A stretch of DNA of 13,052 bases from CAJBLF01 sp964494005 (GTDB lineage Bacteria; Patescibacteriota; Gracilibacteria; Absconditabacterales; Absconditicoccaceae). Positions 1-7,589 of this stretch are shown here, piece after piece. Position numbers and translations under genes: made by a program. The stretch covers positions 1 to 13,052 of the forward strand of contig CAZBQE010000025.1 in assembly GCA_964494005.1 (NCBI GenBank), in the 5' to 3' direction. Every line of letters begins with the position of its first letter. Position 1 is the stretch's first letter. The notes beneath the pieces were generated by a model. That model was not told the origin of the DNA. It searched no databases and was given only the letters and a program-made list of their open reading frames with translations.

Positions 1-70
1 CTTGTGCAAAGTATAAACTATTTACAGTGAATATCAAAAAAATAAATTCATAAAAATATAATCAGTTTAG

Positions 71-104
71 AACTATATTTCAAACAAATATAGTTTTTAT
101 TTTT
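71..104 (+). terminator. Rho-independent terminator of a gene left of the window
   Basis: A perfect 10-bp stem (71-80 with 86-95) closes a 5-base loop and is followed on the plus strand by TTTATTTTT. The T tract lies only on the plus-strand side, so it should end a plus-strand transcript whose gene is outside the window. Confidence 0.75.
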
Positions 105-264
105 CACAAAAAGTCAGATATACAAAAATACCTAAAATCACAAAAATCACAATTTTTGGTCCAAATCCCCTAAATTTCACCTCAAACGACAAAAAAGCAA
201 GTAAAACGCAGTTTTTTTGGATAATTGAGAAGTATCGAACATCGATATAAGCATCATTTCTCAT
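97..264 (-). CDS. Possible small membrane protein (55 aa), unknown
   Basis: This frame runs from an ATG at 264 to a TAA at 97-99 with no internal TGA, so it is open in either code. The product starts MRNDAYIDVRYF. It ends in a hydrophobic stretch at about residues 38-52 (IVIFVILGIFVYLTF) that would make one membrane segment, followed by a short CEK tail. The frame stays open 13 codons further upstream if TGA is Gly, including a tryptophan-rich stretch (FWDPGWH), and then meets TAG at 304-306. It could thus be a real small gene or the 3' remnant of a longer one. There is no Shine-Dalgarno sequence, the stop overlaps the T tract of the plus-strand terminator, and I recognise no family. Low confidence. 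Confidence 0.3.
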   Translation of the reverse strand: MRNDAYIDVRYFSIIQKNCVLLAFLSFEVKFRGFGPKIVIFVILGIFVYLTFCEK

Positions 265-362
265 ATTGAGCTGAACTAAGTGCCACCCAGGATCCCAAAA
301 TCACTAATTTTTTTAAGGAATTTTGGCTTCAGAAAGCCAAAAAAACAGGGGAGCACTCCTCT
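227..362. other. Cluster of three hairpins upstream of the 103-aa orphan gene
   Basis: Three inverted repeats lie in a gene-poor, locally GC-richer stretch. The first is TATCGA/TCGATA at 233-247, inside an outer GAGAA/TTCTC pair (227-231 with 258-262). The second is a 9-bp stem at 321-342 with loop CAGA. The third is AGGGGAG/CTCCTCT at 347-362, with one G-T pair. Read on the minus strand, the third is followed by G and seven T, so it could also be a minus-strand terminator. Strand and function are undecided. I see no convincing gene between 265 and 470. Confidence 0.4.
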
Positions 363-394
363 ATCAAAAACAAAAAAAACTCAGACACTTCATA

Positions 395-422
395 TTGATT
401 CTTTTACAGAAATATATATAAG
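395..422 (+). promoter_or_regulatory. Candidate sigma-70-type promoter for the 103-aa orphan
   Basis: TTGATT (395-400), a 16-base spacer and TATAAG (417-422) resemble -35 and -10 boxes. The start would be near 428, so the hairpin at 426-447 would sit at or near the 5' end of the mRNA. The match is moderate and the region is AT-rich, so a chance match is possible. Confidence 0.4.
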
Positions 423-425
423 AAA

Positions 426-447
426 ATTCTCTCAACAAAGAGAGAAT
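426..447 (+). promoter_or_regulatory. 5' leader hairpin before the orphan gene
   Basis: An 8-bp perfect stem (ATTCTCTC with GAGAGAAT) and an AACAAA loop end 23 bases before the ATG at 471. No T tract follows, so this is not a terminator. It could protect the 5' end or modulate translation of the gene, which has no Shine-Dalgarno sequence. Confidence 0.5.
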
Positions 448-470
448 AAACAAAAAAAAATTATTAATTT

Positions 471-782
471 ATGCAAAAAGACCAAAACAATCAAGACTTC
501 ATCAATGGCTATTTCATAGCCTTCGCAGATGAAGCAAAAGAATTAAGAGAAAAAAAAGAAATGAAAACTGGAAGATTGGGCGTTTTCTACAAAAAAAATG
601 AGCTTTTAGAAGAGCTCGAAAAACACCCAATTAGACAAAAAGAAGCCTCAATTATTAAAGTTTCTGTCCCCAAAGAGGCTATCTTCGGCAAAAAAAAGGG
701 GAAATTTGGATTCCACAATGGAAAAGACATACGTATCGTATGTTTAGAAAAATATGAAATTCAAAAAATGGCTGTCGCCTAG
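471..782 (+). CDS. Orphan hypothetical protein (103 aa)
   Basis: This is the only plus-strand gene I support. It runs from ATG at 471 to TAG at 780-782, and a TAA lies in frame at 465-467, so the start cannot be further upstream. The product is soluble-looking, highly charged and lysine-rich, with no signal peptide or membrane segment. It holds a glutamate/lysine-rich helical part (about residues 20-55). A C-terminal part follows with alternating hydrophobics (SIIKVSVPKEAIFG) that looks like beta strands, then KFGFHNGKDIRIVCLEKYEI. It contains no TGA. It has a candidate promoter, a leader hairpin and its own terminator, so it is a single-gene unit convergent with the structured RNA. I do not recognise the family. 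Confidence 0.75.
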   Translation: MQKDQNNQDFINGYFIAFADEAKELREKKEMKTGRLGVFYKKNELLEELEKHPIRQKEASIIKVSVPKEAIFGKKKGKFGFHNGKDIRIVCLEKYEIQKMAVA

Positions 783-801
783 CCTAAAAATTAAGCATGT
801 T

Positions 802-833
802 AAGAGAGCTGATTGTCTGCTCTCTTTTTTTTA
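802..833 (+). terminator. Rho-independent terminator of the orphan gene
   Basis: The stem AAGAGAGC (802-809) pairs with GCTCTCTT (819-826) and runs into a long T tract. It lies 20 bases past the TAG stop of the 103-aa gene and abuts a minus-strand terminator at 849-881. Confidence 0.85.
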
Positions 834-848
834 TTTTATTTTTTTTAA

Positions 849-881
849 TTAAAAAAAACTACCTGACAAATAATCAGGTAG
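849..881 (-). terminator. Rho-independent terminator of the structured RNA
   Basis: On the minus strand CTACCTGA (881-874) pairs with TCAGGTAG (866-859) around a 7-base loop, followed by eight T (858-851). It fixes the orientation and 3' end of the RNA upstream, because no minus-strand protein gene lies between it and the lemA terminator. Confidence 0.85.
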
Positions 882-1110
882 CCGTCTACTTAGAGACGGC
901 CGTGCCTATTACCTATTAGGCGTACAAAACCAGTAAAGTAGTCCTCTACTCGCTGTGTATGCCCAATAAAATTCAAAAGCCGTCTCCAAGATTGATGCAA
1001 GCCGTTCGCTTTGGTAAGCTACTTATACTTGCGACAAATCGCTAGATACTAGGATTTGTAGTTTGAAAGATCACAAAGCCCAACTGGCGTAACTCATTTT
1101 TGTTTGTAGG
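849..1110 (-). ncRNA. Unidentified structured non-coding RNA
   Basis: The segment between the lemA terminator and the terminator at 849-881 has no open frame of note but is visibly richer in G and C than its surroundings. It is full of inverted repeats: ACAAATC/GATTTGT at 1034-1059 with an inner CTAG/CTAG stem, AGTAG/CTACT at 937-950 with flanking CAG/CTG, GCCTA/TAGGC at 904-921, GCCGTCT/AGACGGC at 881-900, then the terminator stem. High GC with nested hairpins in an AT-rich genome is typical of a functional RNA. I looked for hallmarks of tmRNA (T-arm GGTTCGA, tag frame), RNase P RNA (GAGGAAAGUCC), SRP RNA and 6S RNA and found none. The 5' end is uncertain and no confident promoter was seen; the transcript may start as far up as about 1150. 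It does not precede a coding gene, so it is probably a stand-alone RNA, not a riboswitch leader. Confidence 0.65.
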
Positions 1111-1261
1111 ATATTTTTTGTTTACAGCTAGTTTTTATAGTTATATACAAACAAAACAAAGCAATTATCACAAAATCATATAACCTTTTATTAGCACATA
1201 ATCAGACAAAATAATAAATTTATATTGTCATTTTAAGATAATTGATACATAATCACAATAC

Positions 1262-1292
1262 AAAAAAAGGCCAAGACCAAAGTCCCGACCTT
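1262..1292 (-). terminator. Rho-independent terminator of the dnaB-lemA operon
   Basis: On the minus strand 1292-1282 pairs with 1277-1267 in an 11-bp stem that includes three G-T pairs, with loop TTTG, followed by a run of T. It lies 23 bases beyond the lemA stop. Confidence 0.85.
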
Positions 1293-1315
1293 ATGTTTTA
1301 CAATATCTACTACTA

Positions 1316-1960
1316 TTATTCTACAACAACTTCTATACTATCATCAGAAACCATTTCTACATCAGGTGTTTCTGTAGTAGTTGTATTAAAATCTACCGTT
1401 GGAACCACTTCTGCTCATTCATCCGCTTCAAATTGCTGCGCTTGTTCGAATCAAAAAATGCTTGCTACAATATTAGCAGGAAATCTACGAATATATACAT
1501 TAAGTGCTTTGACAGTTTCATTAAAGGTTTTTCTTTCAACAGTAATCCTGTTTTCTGTCCCTTCAAGCTGAGTCATAAGATCCTGAAATGCTTGAATGGA
1601 TTGTAAAGTAGGATAACTTTCCACTACAGCAAGTAATCTAGATAAAGCAGATGATACCTCCCCTTGAGCTTGTTGAAATTGAGCAAAAGATGCTGCATCA
1701 TTTACATCAACGGTAACTTTGGTAGCATTAGCTCTCGCTTCAACTACAGCAGTCAATACATTCTGTTCTTGAGCGGCAGCTCCTTTGACCGTATTAACCA
1801 AATTAGGAATCAAATCCATCCTTCTCTGGTATACATTTTCAACTTGGGACCACGCCGTTTTGACAGATTCATCCAATTGGACTATTGTATTGTATTTACC
1901 GATTACAAAAAGAACGATAACAACAACAATAGCCAAAACAATCAATCGAGTTTTTTTCAT
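1316..1960 (-). CDS. lemA: LemA family membrane protein
   Basis: With TGA as Gly this is a 214-residue protein from ATG at 1960 to TAA at 1316-1318. A single N-terminal membrane segment covers about residues 5-20, followed by the helical LemA domain, with the family's RRMDLIPNLVNTVKG and the C-terminal FPANIVASIFGFE. Both in-frame TGA codons (1451-1453 in SIFGFE, 1415-1417 in DEGAE) sit where LemA relatives carry Gly. The standard code would cut the protein just before this conserved end. The tail past residue 180 is acidic and longer than in many relatives. LemA proteins are membrane-anchored and exposed outside the cytoplasm; their biochemical role is unsettled. It is the last gene of the operon, 12 bases after the preceding stop. 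No Shine-Dalgarno sequence is visible. Confidence 0.95.
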
Positions 1961-1972
1961 AAAAATTGTTTT

Positions 1973-2608
1973 TTACAAAGTAAAATTATTTATTTTGGTA
2001 CATATCTCCAAGAGATAGGTATGTACATCTTGAATAAATACAGGAACCTGACGCTCCTCCATTTGATCATCGATAAGATAATAAAATTTCTGACTATTAC
2101 AAGACCAAGCAACATCAAACAAAGAAAGTAATTCTTTCATATTTTCTGGAATAACAAGATCAGGATTTTTCAATAATAAAGATCCCTCCCAAATTATTTG
2201 CATACCAACCAAAAGATTATGCAAAAAATATTTTCCCTTTTCCTGTGAAAGATATTCCTCCCTCAATTGCACCAATTTATTACGAATATCTAATTCCAAC
2301 GACGATCTAAGATCAGAAAGTATATATGTTTGTTTTCATAAAATATCTTTTCCATAAAAAAGTTGAGCATGATTTTTGATATGTAAAAGTTTTAGACAAA
2401 AGACATCACTTCCTTCATATATGTCATCTTCTGTCAATATTATAAATTGTTCACGAACAAAGAAATGCCTTATCGAATCAAGAAAAACAAAATCCAACTT
2501 TGAAACAACAAAGACAGGTATCTGCTTTCACCCCCTTTCATATATATAAATAGACATCAATCAATCTTTCAATATTCTAACAACCTCTTGAAGCTTTTTT
2601 ATAGTCAT
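1973..2608 (-). CDS. Conserved hypothetical, possibly nucleotidyltransferase-like
   Basis: With TGA as Gly the frame is open from ATG at 2608 (MTIKKLQEVV) to TAA at 1973-1975, 211 residues, using TGA at 2528-2530, 2561-2563 and 2336-2338. Under the standard code only the last 108 residues would be called. It has no signal peptide or membrane segment. The middle part, SDVFCLKLLHIKNHAQLFYG followed by LRNKL-like and LVQLREEYL helices, resembles a family I remember near lemA and TPM genes in other bacteria. Those proteins look like relatives of nucleotidyltransferases. I see no clear GS...D catalytic motif, so activity is not claimed. It lies 71 bases after the TPM gene and 12 bases before lemA, inside the operon. 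The gene is certain, the function is not. Confidence 0.88.
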
Positions 2609-2679
2609 AATATATGAGTAAAAAATAAATAAACAAGAATTAAAAATTTAAAACGAAACTAAAATAGAATATACAATGA

Positions 2680-3576
2680 TTATCGTCCTCCTGAAGATCA
2701 TCCTCCACCGAAACCTCCTCATCAAAATCCACCAAAACCTCATCATCATCCCCAAGAAGACCCAGAAGATCATCCAAATCGTATACCATTTTTTCACGCT
2801 CCTGAACCATATCATCAAAGAGCCATCAATACAGAGAAAAGAAGAAAAAGATAAGAAATAACCGCTGCAGCAATAATACTCGATATCATCCAACTAATAA
2901 ACAAAGAAAATACCAATCATACACCTGCATATATCCATCGACCATATTTTTTCATCTTCCTTTTTGTCCCGTTCGCTTTGGGAACAGTAATTCGACGACC
3001 AAAAGATATAACCATAAAAATAATTATAAAAAATACAACACTCGCCATATCATCATCCTGAAAATCATCAGATCAAGACTGATTATACGTTTCTACAAGA
3101 GTAGGATCCTGGACTATATATCATTGAACATCAGCAAGCATTTCAACAACACCCTGATAATAATTCCCTTCCCTAAAATTCGAAGGAAAACGTGCTTCTC
3201 CTATCCTTTTGGTAACTAAATCAGGTAATGTTCATTCTAATCCATATCCAACCTGAATAGATCGTTTTCTATCATCGATAGCTATCAAAAGAACAACTCA
3301 ATTATTCTGACCTTCTTTTCCGACTCATCGAGTATTGCCTACATCGACTGCTGCGAGATTGATATCATCATCCACCATCGGAACAACCAAAACAGCTATT
3401 TCAATACTTGTAGTTTTCTCTATCTCCTCTATTTTGGCATTCAAATCAGCTTTTTCTGTTTCAGAAAAAATACCTACTGTATCAGTAATATATCACTCAT
3501 AGCTTGGGACATCGAATCCAAAAGCCATTCAGAACAAACATACAAATATCAAACTTCTAAAAATAAACTTTATCAT
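2680..3576 (-). CDS. Secreted TPM-domain (YgcG-like) membrane protein
   Basis: This 298-residue protein runs from ATG at 3576 to TAA at 2680-2682. A signal peptide (about residues 1-20) is followed by a TPM domain at about 25-170, with the family's RGVGKEGQNNGVVLLIA, GYGLEGTLPD and GNYYQGV stretches. Hydrophobic segments lie near 191-210 and 225-252, then a tail at 254-298 that is more than half glycine. This is the usual architecture of TPM-domain proteins; some are reported phosphatases, and others act in membrane protein turnover. I count 18 TGA codons, ten of them in the tail, including three in a row. No open frame of more than 81 codons survives here in the standard code, so the gene would be missed altogether. 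TPM and LemA genes are often neighbours, which supports both calls. It is cotranscribed with the genes on each side. Confidence 0.93.
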
Positions 3577-3605
3577 ATAAGACGAACAATGTAAAATCTA
3601 ATACA

Positions 3606-3845
3606 TTATTTTTCCTGTTTATTATCTACTGAATCATTTTTATTAGGATAGCAGCACAAAATATTGTCTAAGTATTGAATACCACAAAAGTAATCACAGA
3701 TAGAAACATTTTTCACTGCACATTTATGGTTATTTGTACTGTCAGCTTGATTCCAAGGACATTTGGCTTGTTTCCATGAAGTCTGATCTGCTGATGTAAG
3801 ATCGATATCCATATTTGCACCATCGAGAACTTTGACTTCCATCAT
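3606..3845 (-). CDS. Small Cys-rich hypothetical protein (79 aa)
   Basis: The frame runs from ATG at 3845 (a second ATG follows directly) to TAA at 3606-3608 and contains no TGA. Six cysteines lie at residues 29, 42, 50, 54, 64 and 65, in the settings KCPWN, HKC, ICDYFC and LCCYP, with a histidine at 40. This pattern suggests a metal-binding or iron-sulfur fold. There is no signal peptide, so disulfides are less likely. The N-terminal third is acidic. It lies 41 bases after dnaB and 29 bases before the TPM gene, all in one direction, so it is probably expressed with them. I do not recognise a named family. The start at 3845 is preferred because no other start codon lies nearby upstream. Confidence 0.8.
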   Translation of the reverse strand: MMEVKVLDGANMDIDLTSADQTSWKQAKCPWNQADSTNNHKCAVKNVSICDYFCGIQYLDNILCCYPNKNDSVDNKQEK

Positions 3846-3886
3846 TCAAAATTCAAAATTTAAAATAGAATTCCGCTACAAACGGT

Positions 3887-5248
3887 TTAGAATGTTCCAT
3901 CTGATTTGGTCTTCAATTCACTAAATTTCATAATCTCTTTCTCAAAGTACAATTCTGATTCACCAATCGGACCATTCCTATTTTTTCTCAGACAAATATC
4001 AGTCAATCATTTCTTATCGGTATCAGGATCATAATAGTCTTCTCTATGTAACATAATTACAGAATCCGCATCCTGCTCTATCGCTCCAGATTCTCTCAAA
4101 TCAGAAAGTTGCGGTTTCTTATCTACTCTTTTCTCCACTTCACGAGAAAGTTGCGACAATGCCATAATAGGAATTTCCAATTCTCTCGCAAGCTCTTTTA
4201 ATCACCTTGATATCTCAGAAATTTCTTGAACCCTATTTCCCATATATCAAGAATTTGATCCACTCATCAATTGAAGATAATCGATAATTACCAAATCGAG
4301 TTGTTGTTTTTCTATTTTCAATCTCCTGATCTTTGATTTCAATTCAGGAATAGTAGTAGATCATTTATCATCAATAAATATTTTAGTCTCGGAAAGATTT
4401 TCCATAGCCTCACCCATAATAGTAAAATCTTCAGTATCCAACTGCCCTTTCCCAATTTTTCGCATAGGAATTCAAGAAACCATAGACAATATTCTATCTG
4501 CTATCTGTTCAGAACTCATTTCTAATGAAAACAAAGCAACACTTTTTTTTTGATCAACAGCCATATTTTTAAGTATATTCAAAGCAAAAGCTGTCTTACC
4601 CATACTCGGACGAGCAGCAAGAATAATAAGTTCTGCAGGTTTAAATCCACCCAACTGATCATCCAACTTCACATAACCTGAAAATACTTTTTTTTCATGT
4701 GCTTTTTCTGGATTATCAACAATTTCCATATACTCCTCTACTCTTTTGTTCAAAATCTCTCAGATCGCATGTGCTTTTTCAGAAACATTATTTTGAGTAA
4801 GATCAAATATCCTTTTTTCGATATCTTCTAAAATCATCAAAGTATCCTTTTGTTGATATACATCCCCAACAATTTTCTGTGAGGTTTTGAGAATGTTTCT
4901 TAGTATAGATTTTTCTTTGACAATCTTCATATATTCAGGACATGACGAGGTACTCAAAAGAAAACTCGAAAGCTCATAAAGATAATCATTACCGCCTATT
5001 GTATCCAAAACATCGTTTTTTTGTAATTGATCAGCAAGTGTCACTACATCAATAGTTTTGCGAGCTCATCGAAGCACTTTCATACCTTGATAGATATAAA
5101 AATGCTCTTTATGATAAAAATCTTCAGGAATAAGCCCCAAACCATCATAATAATACATCAATTCATTATCCATCAATACCCCACCAAGCACACCCTTTTC
5201 AGCATCAATATTGTGTGGAGGTAATTTGATATCTTCCAAGCTCACCAT
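3887..5248 (-). CDS. dnaB: Replicative DNA helicase DnaB
   Basis: Reading TGA as Gly joins three open fragments and an unlisted C-terminal part into one 453-residue protein, ATG at 5248 to TAA at 3887-3889. The N-terminal DnaB domain (about 5-110) starts LPPHNIDAEKGVLGG. The RecA-like motor domain has Walker A ARPSMGKT (residues 212-219), Walker B with LVIIDYLQLMSG (about 319-330), and the DnaB signature SQLSREVEKR ... LSDLRESGAIEQDAD and RNGPIGE. Seven TGA codons are used, among them the Gly of LRGARK, HAIGEI and SRGLKEL. The length is normal for the family. DnaB forms the hexameric ring that unwinds DNA at the replication fork. It is the first gene after a good promoter and leads a five-gene operon. 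A longer frame starts at 5314, but the family N-terminus fits 5248. Confidence 0.97.
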
Positions 5249-5328
5249 TACTGTTTTTATGCAAAATAAAAAACTCTCGTGAAATGAATGTACAAAATCA
5301 GAAAAGATATGCAAGTGATTTTTTAGAA

Positions 5329-5357
5329 AATATAGGTGAGAACTGTATTTTTAACAA
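5329..5357 (-). promoter_or_regulatory. Promoter of the dnaB operon
   Basis: On the minus strand TTGTTA (5357-5352), a 17-base spacer and TATATT (5334-5329) match sigma-70 boxes in 4 of 6 and 5 of 6 positions. Transcription would start near 5322, leaving a leader of about 74 bases with no Shine-Dalgarno sequence. It lies between the galU stop and dnaB. Confidence 0.6.
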
Positions 5358-5378
5358 TATTTCAACAAGATTCTGACA

Positions 5379-6176
5379 CTAATCAAAAAGTTTCCCGTTT
5401 TTCAAAAACTTTTCATTCGCTTCAAGCCATCCTTGTAAACTTCATGTATCCAAATACGGACGAAGTTGAACAGCAAAAAACGATATATCCAAAAGCATTG
5501 CTTTGATGGCATCAGGCAGATTCAATTCTCCTGATCTATTATCCAATCCGATATGTTGTAATGTAGTGAAAATAGCTTTCGGTAATATCGCCGCACCATT
5601 TCGAATGAGACGAGAAGGAGCATCCTCAATATTTGGTTTTTCCACAAAATCAACCACTCTATCGTTATTAAGTTTCACAACACCATATTTATATACTTCC
5701 TCTTTTGGAACTTCATGTACAGCTATAATAGGAGATTTCTTTTCTTCAAATTTCTTTATCATTTCAACAAACGTCTCCGGCGGATAAATAGTATCAGCAA
5801 AAATCACCATAAAATATTCATCAGCAATCAAATGCTCTGTTTTCAAAATTGCATGTCCAGTACCAAGCATCTCTAATTGTTTTACAAAAGTGTAGGTAGC
5901 CATTTCTTTTGGTTTATTCATTAACGCCAAAAGATCGGTCTTCCCTTTTTTCTGTAAAATATCCTCTAATTCATAATTCTTATCAAAATAATCTTCCAAA
6001 GCTTTTTTCTGCTGAGAAGTAATCATAATAATATCAGTAATTCCCGCATCTACAAGACCCTCTACAGTATACTGAATAATAGGTTTATCACCTACGGGCA
6101 ACATTTCCTTGGGAATAGTTTTAGTGACAGGTAACATTCTCGTCCCAAATCATGCAGCAACAATAACAGCTTTCAT
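5379..6176 (-). CDS. galU: UTP-glucose-1-phosphate uridylyltransferase
   Basis: The protein has 265 residues, from ATG at 6176 to TAG at 5379-5381. It begins MKAVIVAAGFGTRMLPVTK, the nucleotide-binding loop of the family; the first Gly of that loop (residue 9) is TGA at 6150-6152. The standard code would start the gene late and lose the loop. KEMLPVGDKPIIQYTVE, the FADTIYPP metal-site region, KYGVVK, VEKP and GELNLPDAI follow. A second TGA encodes the Gly of DTGSLQGW near the C-terminus. GalU makes UDP-glucose from UTP and glucose-1-phosphate for surface polysaccharides and glycosylation in the cytoplasm. It is slightly shorter than many relatives (about 280-300). It has its own promoter with an almost leaderless start. 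No terminator is visible before the dnaB promoter. Specificity for a different sugar nucleotide cannot be excluded. Confidence 0.95.
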
Positions 6177-6188
6177 ATATTATAAAAA

Positions 6189-6218
6189 ATTATAAAAAGA
6201 GCAGATAACAGATTCCAA
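6189..6218 (-). promoter_or_regulatory. Promoter of galU, almost leaderless
   Basis: On the minus strand TTGGAA (6218-6213), an 18-base spacer and a perfect TATAAT (6194-6189) are followed by the galU ATG at 6176. The start would lie near 6182, leaving only about six untranslated bases. A second TATAAT lies at 6184-6179, too close to the ATG to serve. Confidence 0.55.
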
Positions 6219-6271
6219 ATAGTAAAACATTTGTAACCTACAACTGATAATTAGTAATTAGATTAATGTAA

Positions 6272-7585
6272 TTATTTTTTCAAAAATTCATAGGCAAACT
6301 GAAATCATTTCTCTATCAGATCGATATCAAAATTCTCATTCACCCCATACACATTACAATCTTGATTAACAAGAGGAACAAGTACAGGTTTGATTCACAA
6401 AACCCTATCCAAGATATCTACCATAGGAAGTCATCATCAAGAATATTTATAAAAAACCGATTGACCAAATATTTGTTGCAAAACACTTTCCGCTTTTTTG
6501 ACATAAAAATTATTGATGTCTATCTTAACCGGCTCATACATAGCAGACACATTAAGTTCATAATCAACATACTGCGGCAACGTTATTTGCAACCATTGAT
6601 CAAAAGCACTCAATACTTTCCTTGATGTCTGATTTTTAACAATTCTAAAATTGATATGTGCAGAAGCTGAATTAGGAACAGCATTTTTGAATCCATCACT
6701 TGTATATCCACCAGATATTCACGTCACCTGTATCGTCGGTTTGAGTCAAATCTGAGTAAGTAAATCCATCTCTTTATCTTTGAAAATCGTACCCAATCAA
6801 AAATCTGTCATCATTTTGTGTTCATCAGTCTTGATCCTTTTATTTTTTACTAGCACCTGAGGATCTATGTCTTCCACATCATAATAAAAATACGGAATAG
6901 TAATCTTATTGTTCATATCATAAAGTTTCCCAAAAATTTTATTCATCTCATGAATAGCATTAGGTACAACGCCACCATACAATCAAGAATGGAGATCTGT
7001 TGTAGCAGTACGTATCTTTAATTGTACATTCACTCATCATCTATATCACGCATCGATACATGGCATATCACCAATAATATATGAATCAGAAATCAAACAA
7101 AAATCAGAAAGGAGATCTTGTCTATAATCAGTCAGAAATTGTTCTATATATTGAGATCAGGTTTCCTCATTCCCCTCAAGCAATACCGTCACATTATATC
7201 ACATTTTTTTGGAATGAATAAGATCAAATATCGTGAGTAAATGAATAAGAAATTGTCACTTATTATCAGCAACTCCCCTTCCATAAATTTTATCCTGTCA
7301 AATATATAAGGAGAACGGATCGTTTTTCCATCATTCCTCTGTTGCGGTCTGTACATCATAATGTCCATACAATAACATAGTCGGCAAAGATTTATCAACA
7401 AAAAATTTTCCCAAAACCAAAGGATTACCGTATCCATGGATAATTTCCGAAGTAAATTCGTTATCCTGCAACATCGTATTAAGATAAATAGCAATCTTTT
7501 CGATATCCGCCATATGATCGGATCAGATCGAAATACTTTTCATAGCAATTAATTCTTTGAGTATCTGATAGTACGAAGTAAGCAT
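6272..7585 (-). CDS. M20 family metallopeptidase (dipeptidase-like)
   Basis: With TGA as Gly this is one 437-residue protein from ATG at 7585 to TAA at 6272-6274; the standard code leaves only scraps. Family landmarks run in order. YGHYDVQ carries metal ligand H75 and D77, GRGVADNKGQ the bridging D107, LLEGNEETGS the catalytic E140 and E141, and LISDS D167. DLHSGLYGG and GISGGYTSDG follow. Eighteen TGA codons are used, about half of all glycines, including three in a row (SGGG). Relatives hydrolyse peptides with two zinc ions in the cytoplasm, which would suit a small-genome organism that feeds on host peptides. One oddity: the last metal ligand, normally His in an HxxNE context, appears as Tyr413 in NVYGVNE. 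The start at 7585 gives the usual LLKELIAMKSIS beginning. A hairpin with a T tract ends five bases upstream of the ATG. Confidence 0.94.
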
Positions 7586-7589
7586 CTGC

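Noticed and set aside
280..519. A 79-codon plus-strand frame starting with GTG.
   Set aside because: It runs through the leader hairpins, overlaps the better-supported 471-782 gene and has a low-complexity Lys/Thr-rich product.
849..1110. Identification of the structured RNA as tmRNA, RNase P RNA, SRP RNA or 6S RNA.
   Set aside because: None of the defining conserved motifs (T-arm, GAGGAAAGUCC, GGAAGCAGCC-type SRP loop, 6S open bubble) could be found on either strand.
1242..1571. Plus-strand frame across the lemA 3' end.
   Set aside because: It is antisense to the conserved LemA C-terminus and crosses the operon terminator.
2648..2893. Minus-strand frame rich in Trp, Phe and Arg.
   Set aside because: It is the shifted frame of the glycine-rich TPM tail, where GGN and TGA codons are read out of phase.
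1002..2981. A 13-base match, CCGTTCGCTTTGG, at 1002-1014 in the RNA and at 2969-2981 in the TPM gene, as possible antisense targeting.
   Set aside because: About one such match is expected by chance in a window of this size, and both copies are on the same strand, so they would not pair with each other.
7189..7494. A 101-codon minus-strand frame inside the M20 gene.
   Set aside because: It is out of phase with the frame that carries all M20 motifs.
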